A DNA stretch of 64,000 bases, taken from the NCBI GenBank assembly GCA_002682825.1, contig NOKP01000005.1:1736001-1800000 (forward strand). Direction: 5' to 3'. Position numbers and translations under genes: made by a program. Positions within the stretch are counted from its first letter, which is position 1. Each line of letters opens with the position of its first letter. The notes beneath the pieces are model-generated. The model was not told the DNA's origin and did not search any database. It saw only the letters and a program-made list of their open reading frames with translations. Below are positions 56,313 to 64,000 of the stretch, in pieces. Origin of the DNA: Neonectria sp. B-13. Taxonomy: Eukaryota > Ascomycota > Sordariomycetes > Hypocreales > Nectriaceae.

Positions 56313-57025
56313 TCCCACCATTGCGCACCATCTCATGTGGAAGGAAGCATCTTATACAGCCGTGAGGTGGACAATTGGGACTTGCAGTCTCGAAAGAGAT
56401 ATGATGGAGGAATCACTACATGACAAGGGAGGTGAATTATTTAGAACCATCTACGAATTGATTTCCTACTTTGGCGCTAGCCCAACAGCCGCCAAATTAG
56501 CTACTGCTCCTGCGCTTGCGGGCGGTATCTTGCCCTCTTGGCGCTTGTGGGCTGACATGGACTGTGACACAGCCTCATCAAACAAGAGAATTCTTGGCAA
56601 CCCGAAGGCTACAGGCCATTGGCGACTGCAGCGTCGGGACCCTTTAGGGCGTGACCCGCCGGGAGTCGCTGGTCCCAGTGCAGTGGACACAACTATTCCT
56701 GCCAGCCCTGGTGCTGTGGGTATGAGGGTTCGAGCAGGGTTCAGGGGTTAAGATTTCAGCGTGCCTTTGTGCCCGGGTTTTTCCTCCAATGTCTTCAGTG
56801 TTGCCTGTCTATGGATACCGACGTTGGATACCTAGTACAGATCTGGATTTCTATAAGGGGGATGGGGACGGTATGCACAGCCAGGATTCGGTATTTAAAT
56901 ACATTTGAGGAGTCGTTGTTGTTCCTGCATCTCGCCTTGTCGCTCCCATCTCTGCTCTCAGTAAAGGAACCATTACACCAACAAAAAGGACGTCAAGGAG
57001 CCGCTCGGTTCATATTTTACCCAAG
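56313..57025. other. Intergenic region
   Basis: About 710 bp; an open frame at 56335-56751 has no ATG-proximal promoter, domain or codon bias and is treated as chance. A TATTTAAAT element near 56891 may serve the gene at 57026. Confidence 0.4.
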
Positions 57026-57819
57026 ATGGCAAAATCAGGAACACGTCCGACAATTGCGATATACCCCATCCTCCCGTGGTACATCACCAAACTCTCCCAA
57101 GCGATATCAGCATGTATCGTTACGGTCATCATGTTCCAAATCATGCCTGGTGGGGATGGAGTCCGCCGGACTACCCCGACGACACTGTACTTCGTAAGTC
57201 TTTGCTACTGGCACCTCTGTACTGAGAAGAGTATTGACTTTGGAAACACGACAGCTGCAAGGAGCTGCGTTTGTAACCATCATGGCCAATCTTGTGATAG
57301 GAGTGTGGATCAACCGCCGGGGAGCCATTCCTAAAGCAAGCGCTGTTGTAAATACAGTTCTTGCGATCCTATGGGCGGCTGGCTACGGGTTCCTCATTTC
57401 CTCGACTACATCTATTATATTACTACCATGCACTGCTACATATTTCATCACTGCTCGTGGGATCAGCTCTTGTCGGTATTACAAAGTTTTGATTGCCTTT
57501 GGAGCTACTGGCCTGTAAGTTTTCTGAACCCGAAACACCTAGTCGCAATCGCACATACCCTGTTACTTCCGTAAGGTCTATAAATACAACTTCTAATGTG
57601 ATTTACAGGCTAAGCACGATTGCTATGGTTGTTCTAGACATCATGGCTACCCGAAGGATGAAGCAAGGAAAGAGCATTGTGGCAGATCATGAGAGACTGT
57701 TAGTTGCAGCCGATGTTGAAACTACCTACCGACGCGTGGCGGATGAGGAACGAGAACTTTCCACGATGACGCCTGCAGGCCTAGAGCCTACACGACACGA
57801 AAGGACCATAGTGAGGTAA
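57026..57819 (+). CDS. Small four-helix membrane protein (MARVEL-like)
   Basis: Three exons (57026-57193, 57255-57514, 57609-57819) give 212 residues. Four hydrophobic segments are visible: ITKLSQAISACIVTVIMFQI, LQGAAFVTIMANLVIGVWI, AVVNTVLAILWAAGYGFLI and IAFGATGLLSTIAMVVLDIM, followed by a ~50-residue hydrophilic C-terminal tail. The layout (four helices, Cys-containing loop before helix 4) resembles MARVEL-domain proteins that organise membrane apposition, but sequence similarity cannot be confirmed by eye. Both splice junctions use good GTAAGT donors and rejoin in frame. Confidence 0.75.
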
Positions 57820-58469
57820 AAGAAATCAGAGTAGAAATAGGCTGAGCTTTATTTTGTATTAGTAGTTGGTCTATACTGTACTATGAGTCCTCTGGTGATG
57901 GGGGGATTCTCACGATGAACAAAGCCACCTTTCCTAGCGTTTGATTAGACGATCTGTTCAATTAACACTAAATTAGGAGGGCCATAATTGCGCAAATGTG
58001 ATTTCCCATTTGGGTAGCTTACAGCTAAAACAACCAAGCCCAAGATCGGGCTGGAATGAGGCTTGACTTCAAGATGTGAAAGTAGTACTAGACGATCTGA
58101 AGTCGTGTTCGTCGGGCTATCCAACGTTATGGTTAAGCGCCGTTGGAGTAGAGGGCACAGGTACGTTGGCTTGACATAACATTTCCATCCCTGAAAATCT
58201 TACGGATACTGAAGGCGGGAGCCAATGCTTGTAAAGAGCAGGGATTCACGCCGAGCATATAATTTTCTGATCGGCGACCATTTGAAACAACTAGACCCAT
58301 GTTGTCACCCGGTAGGGCCCACCTCACAGCCCCCGGGCACCTAATCTTCTGATCGGCGATCATTTTAAAGTCGGCGACCATTTTAAAATCGGCGACTATC
58401 TTAAACAGCCGTATAGCCGTTTGGCTGGGGGCCTCTTATAGGATGATTATTATCACTAGCGGATATGGT
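57820..58469. other. Intergenic region with short repeats
   Basis: About 650 bp between the small membrane-protein gene and the HET relic. It holds the 18-bp repeats described separately and no gene that I can support. Confidence 0.4.
58353..58406. repeat. Three tandem 18-bp repeats
   Basis: Units start TCGGCGA at 58353, 58371 and 58389, each continuing as variants of CCATTTTAAAA. A fourth, separate copy lies at 58271-58288, again preceded by TTCTGA. They sit just 3' of the HET relic on its coding strand. Confidence 0.7.
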
Positions 58470-58889
58470 TTACGTCTTGTATATTTTATTATGCGCTGCT
58501 CTGGTCGACGTGTGTGTTGAAGTTTCGGTAATCCAATGGTCGGACCGTCTGGCGTTGATTCCAGGCAGGAACCCATGATGGACAATTGGAGATTGACGGA
58601 TCGTCAGTAAGCTCGGCCATCTTAGCGGTGAAAGAGCAGCATGTGCCAAAATAATGAACCAAGTCGCGTCTCGAAACACATGAGCTGTTGGCTTATGGTA
58701 ATCTATAGAAACAAATTCCGGTACATTGTCACGTGTCACATCTGGGTCAACAACTTCTTTAGCCATACCTAGCACAGCGAAGAGATGGTCTGCTGGCTTT
58801 GAAGCTTTGCGACCTTGTGAGGCAGTGAGGAGAGGGAGGGAATGGACACGGCCTGGTGCGCGATGAATACCACAAAGATATGTGACCAT
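58470..58889 (-). pseudogene. Relic of a HET-domain gene
   Basis: The minus-strand frame contains KASKPADHLFAVLGMA, VDPDVTRDNVPEFVSIDY and HVFRDATWFIILAHAALSPL, matching the segment downstream of the HET core in fungal heterokaryon-incompatibility proteins (R.c.dprDhlfAlLGla ... Y.....vf.datr.ii). The HET core itself (WTLQELLAP motif) is missing upstream, and the following text degenerates into low-similarity sequence. A truncated, decayed HET paralogue is the best reading; it is about 4 kb from an apparently intact HET gene at the right end. Confidence 0.6.
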
Positions 58890-59880
58890 TGATAGGTTTA
58901 AGCCTTGCCATGCATCGGGTCTGAAAAATTATTCGGAGGGGACGAGGTGGCATCTCGTAAATTGTACGTAGTCCAAGGGTGCCGGGTCTAGCACATCTGT
59001 GGCTTGTGCGAACATATCCCATTTCGGGCTCTATGGAGACTTGTGGCCTGTTACTATAGAGATGAGTTGAAGTTCCTACATCAGTTACAGAAACCTCCCC
59101 CTGAACCCCCAATACCCTACATCCCATCCACCTACCGTTGCTATCTCCGCCCTCGTCCTGTGTCTCCATCCTTATCGCCTGTCTCTATCAATATCATCGT
59201 CACTATCCGTCCTACTTACGTCTAGCCTCCTTTCCACACGCCAGTATGAGGGCGAGATCCTTAGATCCATCATCCGCTGCCCCGTGATTCCATCCAACCA
59301 CTTCTTGTCCCCCTTTCCCCTTGAGTGCCGTTCCACGAAGGCGCACTCGATGACTTCCTCCTCGCCAACACTGCCAACCAGTCCCATGACGTCTCCCTGA
59401 CCCTCCAATTCCTCGCCGGCTTCGCCTTCAAAGGCATCACCGAGCACGCCGTCCACCTGTCCGGCAAGCTCGTCTGCTATTGGCGCCTGACGCAAAGTCG
59501 CCACTGTCGATGGCGTGTCTTATGACGGATTGGGATGTGGGAAAACCTTTATCCGGTCGAGGTTTCTAAATCGTACAATACTGATTGGCTCGTTTGCCCG
59601 CGGGTCCTGTGGCTTTTGCTCCACCGATGTGCATAGGGCGTGAATTTCAAAACCTGGGCTTACTAAAGTGATGTGAGCCGACTTGCTGGAGGTCTGCAAG
59701 ATACCACCACAAGATGTGCCTTTACATAGACAACCATCCGTTCAATTTCTGAGGATACTCACTCTTCACAGATGCACGTGTTAACTGTTTTCTGGACGCT
59801 AATTCGGTTCTCGAGATCTTGAAACTCTTTTCTAATATAATACCATTGTGGAGCGACCGTCAACTACGGTACTACCCGAA
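58890..59880. other. Intergenic region with an orphan coding-like fragment
   Basis: About 1 kb. On the plus strand, 59328-59490 reads VPFHEGALDDFLLANTANQ and onward with strongly C/G-ending codons, then loses sense on both sides. It has no start, intron or domain I recognise, so I take it as a gene fragment or chance. The rest includes the promoter of the homeodomain gene. Confidence 0.4.
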
Positions 59881-62766
59881 ATGGCCCAGTTCGGAGAAAA
59901 CGCCGATGAATCCGCTGGAAACGGCACCGGTGAGATTGGTTCTGGGGCTATTGGCAACTCGACGTTCCAGGAGGAGCTGTCTCACAATTGGTTGCTTGAC
60001 CCAAGTCTGGACTACTTCTCGGAGAGCATCTTCCATCACGACACTCTGGATATCGGTGCCCTAGATCCACTATTTGATCCAGATCCCTTGGATCAACAGA
60101 CACACCTGCAAGCAGATGGTGGGATATCTACTCAGTGGCCTGTGACTTCCCTTACTCCATGTGCTCGGTGTTCCAAAACCGGACGACTCTGCCTAGCAAC
60201 ACAGACCAGCCTGGCCAATGAGCCTTGCACAAGTTGCGTTGCTTCAGGCTGCCATTGTAGCTTTGCACAACTCAAAACAAGCTTAATCAATAACGGCCTG
60301 TTCAATCGTTCATCATCCGCTACGACGACAAGCCCATGGACACTTTCGAGTACCGTTCCCACATCAGCTTCCAACTCAGACAACGCGAGTTCTGCATCCA
60401 AGATAGGCACCAGATTCTCCAAAGACTCAACGAAAGTCTTGCGGCAGTGGCTCTCGACTCACCGGGATCATCCCTACCCTAACGATGAAGAACTGCAGAT
60501 CCTCCAGTTTCAGACCGGTCTTAGCAAAACGCAGATTAAGAATTGGCTTGCCAATTCTCGACGTCGCCACAAATTACGCGGAAATAGTCGTACCAGGCCT
60601 CACCACTTATCTCCACAGGGCACTGGCAAAAGCCCCATCGATATCCCCGAGCGCCCGGGAACACCGGCGATGCTGAGTAACGGCAACTTCTGGAACCCCT
60701 TACAAAGATGGGTCGACTCACCTCCAGAATACGAGTCCGCTTCCGCCACTGCTATTGCGGACGCCGTGGCTTCTGCTAGCCCAATTCCATTAAGTAAGAT
60801 AGGGCTGCACTTAAGACTCACTCTATGAAAACAGTATTACAAGACGCTAACCCAGGAAAGCAGACAAGATCAATTCGAACTTAACTGATGACGGTTCGGG
60901 TCGATCTACCCACTATGAGCCCTCTGTGAGCAGTCAGGGCACTTCCACCGGCGGGTCCTTTGCCTCTGCCCACTCGCATGGCTCCGATGAGTCGCTCAAG
61001 GATCTCATGCCTCCCCATCGCAAAAAGCGTTATCAGAAAAGACAGCTGACGTCGACTCGATTTTCTTTTGAATGTACCTTCTGCACAGAGATATTCAAGA
61101 CCAAGTATGATTGGCAGCGTCACGAAAAAACACTTCATGTACCTCTCGAGCAATGGTCATGCTCACCTTCCGGGCCTCAAGCTTACTGCGACGAGAACGG
61201 ACAAATATGTTGCGTCTTTTGCGGCGAGATTGACCCTAGCGATGCTCATGTTGAGCAGCATACTCCTCAATCCTGCCTAGACCGACATTTCAGTCGAAAG
61301 GACCATCTAAGGCAACATTTACGCCTAGTGCACAAGTCAGGGTTACTCGAATGGTCGGCCAGAAGCTGGAAGATCCCCAAGCCTGAGATTCTATCACGCT
61401 GCGGTTTCTGCAGTTTAGCCCTTAACTCCTGGAACGATCGAGTTAATCACCTGGCCGAGCATTTCAAATCAGGACAAACCATGGCGGACTGGACTGGTGA
61501 CTGGGGCTTTGACGACTCCACCCTGAACACTGTCGAAAACTGCATTCCACCTTGTAAGTTTCGCCCACTCTTTGTTCTGCTACAGCTAATCAGCGTTCTT
61601 TAGACCTTATTCACGACGAGCGTTCTCGCCCTTTCCCCTTACAGGCGAGCGGTGTAGTCCCAGAATCGCCTCTTAATACCTACGAGTTACTCGCAGTAGA
61701 ACTAGCCTACTTTGCGCAAAACTTCCATCACATGACTGGGCATCTACCTGATAGCGCGGCGATGCAACTCGAAGCATGCCGTATAGTCTTCGCCGCAGAA
61801 GTTGCCGTAGAAGTTCCAACATTATCGCAAGAATATCCTGTGGAGCAGCACGTGTCATGGTTGCGTGATCTGATCACCTCTGCCGAAAGCCTCACACAGC
61901 AGGCTCGGTTTAGCCCAATACGAACGCGAGACGAAAGCAGGCTCGCTACTCTTGAGATCAAAGGAAAGAAAACCCTGTTCGAGGGGTGCTTACTGGAGTC
62001 TCAATTACTCAGTTTTGTCATGGTCAAAATGGTGGATGGGGTACCTGTGATACGAAATCGCGACTTGCAAGAAGAAGCTTGTAACATAGTTGCACGCATG
62101 GAAGAGAGAGTATCCTCAGCAGGATCTAACTTGGTTTCAAGCTTCTTGCTCACCATTATCAAGTCATCAACAGATTGGCTTCAGGGTTTTCGACAAGCAC
62201 ACCATCTACCCGTTGACCAAAGCGAGGAAGGCTCAACGGAGGCCCAAAACCTTCTAGATGGAATCAACTCGCCTCCATCATCAAATCAGATCCCCAAAGA
62301 GAATTTCCCGGCTGGTAACTCGACGAGTTCTCCAGGATCGCCGCCAATCGAAGGCTCCAATGCGATGAGCAAGTCATCAGGTAGCAAAGCCTTTCCCCCG
62401 ATACTTCCACCAGAAGCCGAATCTTGCCTGAAACCTTCTTGGTTGCAGCCTAGTACCTTCATTCTTAACGATTTGAACTCTCATAAATGGCTTGACCGTG
62501 AGTTGAGGCGCTGGGCTACTGCCGTAATGTCCCCTCAAAACCCAAACTGCCATGTCCCCTCGGATGAGGAGATTCAACATCACGCCCGCTGCTTATTATA
62601 CGATGAGTAAGTCAACATCATTGAGAGTATCCATATTCTAGATTTACTTACCTCGCCTAGCGACGACCCTTGGAATTCAACGTGCGCCGATAACCTGGAA
62701 TGGCTGCAGCGTTTTAAGCTGGAGATGGGCATTCTCAAATGCAACAAACTAAAACATTGCGAGTAA
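59881..62766 (+). CDS. Homeodomain + C2H2 zinc-finger transcription factor
   Basis: Four exons (59881-60793, 60861-61553, 61604-62606, 62661-62766) give 904 residues. A Cys-rich patch (CARCSKTGRLC ... CTSCVASGCHC, about 94-126) precedes a TALE/KN-type homeodomain at about 178-233 (STHRDHPYPNDEELQILQFQ, QIKNWLANSRRRH with the recognition Trp-x-Asn). In exon 2 C2H2-like fingers follow: FECTFCTEIFKTKYDWQRHEK, CCVFCGEIDPS, and RHFSRKDHLRQHLRLVH. The C-terminal half is helical (LNTYELLAVELAYFAQNFH) and ends EWLQRFKLEMGILKC. This homeobox-plus-C2H2 layout is known across filamentous ascomycetes; target genes are mostly unknown. Start is the ATG at 59881. The acceptor at 60860 (AAAG) was chosen for frame; a nearby CAG joins out of frame. 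Confidence 0.88.
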
Positions 62767-63046
62767 CTGATGTGCATATATATATCAGAGAACGAGGCTT
62801 CTCCCAAATCAAGCACCTGTGCCTTAATCAAGGACAGATACCGAAGCACTCCCACCGGCTTTTGTTGATCAAACGAAAGGTACTAATCACGGGTTGATCG
62901 TGACTAGATAGAAGATTCTCAATGTTGTAGTGATGCTGACTAATGATCCTTGTCACATAGCCTCCCTGTGATGCGCCAACGCGACAGGACGTGGCGTTGC
63001 TTCATCGAAAGCGTCTTCTCGCGTTGGGAACATAACCGTTTTCCTG

Positions 63047-64000
63047 ATGCATCTACTGAACGTCAAGACTAAAAGGCTTGAGGGGTTTTCCGATGGCAGC
63101 ATCCCCAAATATGGCATTCTTTCGCATACGTGGGGCCAGAACGAGCCCACCTTTGACGACTTTCAAAACAGCTCACGGCGCTGGAAGCTGAGAATAGGAT
63201 CCCACTACTTGAAAGTCAACGGCTGTTGCGCGCAAGCAGCATCGGACGGACTTGACTATGTCTGGATCGACAACTGCTGCATCGACAAGAAGAGCAGCGC
63301 TGAGCTCTCCGAGGCCATCAATTCCATGTTCACCTGGTACGCCAACGCCGCCGTCTGCTATGTTTATCTTGGCGACCTCCATCCCGTGGCTCAGCCACGA
63401 TCCCGCAAAGGTGTGCGGCCAATATCATTCGACGCTGCACAGCTCGAAGACCTTGAGAAAGCCAGGTGGTTCACCAGAGGATGGACGTTGCAGGAGCTAC
63501 TCGCGCCGTCCTTGCTAAAGTTCTACGACTCAGCTTGGAACCTCGTCGGCTACTCGAGCTGGATAGATGCTGACGGAACTGCTACTTGGGAGGTCCCTCG
63601 TATTACTCCGTTTCTGGCTGAAATCACCGGGATACCCAAGAGATATCTACAAGGCGACGACCTGGGCCAAGCTTCTGTGGCCGAGAGGATGAGTTGGGCA
63701 GCTAGCAGGCAGACTACGCGCAAGGAAGACATGGCGTACTGCCTGCTAGGTATATTCGGCGTCAATATGCCACTCCTCTATGGCGAGGGCGCGGGGGCGT
63801 TCGTGCGCTTGCAGGAGGAAATCTTGAAGAGGCACGATGATCACTCTGTCTTTGCGTGGGGATTTAACAACGACACATTCATACCCGGGCAGGGCGGCGA
63901 CGGAAGGTCTTCTGTGGCTGTTTCGCCGGCCGAGTTTCAATGGTGTGGCGATGTCACCGCACGCCGGCCAGAAGACGAACCATCCCATCACTACGAAACG
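63047..64000 (+). CDS. HET-domain protein (partial, runs off right end)
   Basis: The frame is open from the ATG at 63047 to the window end (318 codons). It starts MHLLNVKTKRLEGF and shows the HET core: YGILSHTWGQNEPTFDDF, GLDYVWIDNCCIDKKSSAELSEAINSM, WYANAAVCYVYLGDL, and ARWFTRGWTLQELLAP, then KEDMAYCLLGIFGVNMPLLYGEG and LQEEILKRHDDHSVFAWG. HET proteins trigger programmed cell death in heterokaryon incompatibility; the HET domain is TIR-like. What follows the domain (NACHT, repeats, or nothing) is outside the window. No intron is needed in the visible part. Confidence 0.93.
   Translation, partial: MHLLNVKTKRLEGFSDGSIPKYGILSHTWGQNEPTFDDFQNSSRRWKLRIGSHYLKVNGCCAQAASDGLDYVWIDNCCIDKKSSAELSEAINSMFTWYANAAVCYVYLGDLHPVAQPRSRKGVRPISFDAAQLEDLEKARWFTRGWTLQELLAPSLLKFYDSAWNLVGYSSWIDADGTATWEVPRITPFLAEITGIPKRYLQGDDLGQASVAERMSWAASRQTTRKEDMAYCLLGIFGVNMPLLYGEGAGAFVRLQEEILKRHDDHSVFAWGFNNDTFIPGQGGDGRSSVAVSPAEFQWCGDVTARRPEDEPSHHYET

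Noticed and set aside
56335..56751. 138-codon plus frame after the RTA1-like gene
   Set aside because: No domain, mixed codon usage, and begins immediately after the RTA1-like stop codon; probably 3' UTR and spacer.
1..64000. tRNA, rRNA or CRISPR features
   Set aside because: Scanning for T-loop GTTCGA contexts with pairing stems, conserved rRNA segments and regularly spaced direct repeats gave nothing convincing; a covariance search would be needed to exclude tRNAs.

Overview
The window is chromosomal DNA of a filamentous ascomycete (Pezizomycotina). Genes are split by short 41-100 bp introns with GT-AG ends and CTAAC/CTGAC-like branch sites. There are Zn2Cys6 regulators, STAND/HET non-self-recognition genes, a CYP55 P450 and a QUTR-like regulator derived from the AROM protein, all typical of this group. 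A Sordariomycete is plausible, but I cannot fix the genus. No rRNA, tRNA, CRISPR array or intact transposon was recognised.

Layout. 0-12 kb is metabolic: the tail of an MFS transporter, an 8-exon CYP55/P450nor nitric oxide reductase, a divergent DUF899 / double-GFA pair, a cellobiose-dehydrogenase-like haemoflavoprotein and a short-chain dehydrogenase. 12.7-21.3 kb holds a quinate/sugar-type MFS permease divergent from a Zn2Cys6 regulator, then an amidase-signature enzyme and an agmatine deiminase, which looks like a small nitrogen/carbon scavenging group. 21.6-38.1 kb is rich in regulatory and defence-type genes: a NACHT STAND protein, a decayed aldo-keto reductase, a Zn2Cys6 factor, an acyltransferase-3 membrane protein, an F-box protein, an unrecognised helical protein and a HeLo-like/pseudokinase/ZZ-finger protein.

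39.1-49.8 kb looks like a remodelled quinate/shikimate gene cluster: a QutD-type permease, a 3-dehydroshikimate dehydratase (QutC/Qa-4 type), a divergent FAD dehydrogenase, a QutR-like regulator made from catalytically degenerate AROM domains, and a Zn2Cys6 factor. Two sequences matching 14 of 16 positions of the classical QA-1F/QUTA operator lie upstream of the QutR-like gene and of the Zn2Cys6 gene. Quinate dehydrogenase and the catabolic dehydroquinase are absent from the window.

52-58 kb carries membrane proteins: an amino-acid permease, an RTA1-like protein and a four-helix membrane protein. 58-64 kb holds a HET-gene relic with nearby 18-bp repeats, a homeodomain + C2H2 factor, and the 5' part of a HET-domain gene that runs off the right end.

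How it fits together. The strongest functional unit is the quinate-type cluster (uptake, conversion to protocatechuate, a paired repressor-like/activator-like regulator set, and an unexplained flavoenzyme). The most unusual single protein is the HeLo-like + pseudokinase + ZZ protein at 35.6-38.1 kb. Its layout recalls MLKL, and it lies in the same window as NACHT and HET genes. Gene models were spliced by eye; junctions I could not resolve are flagged.
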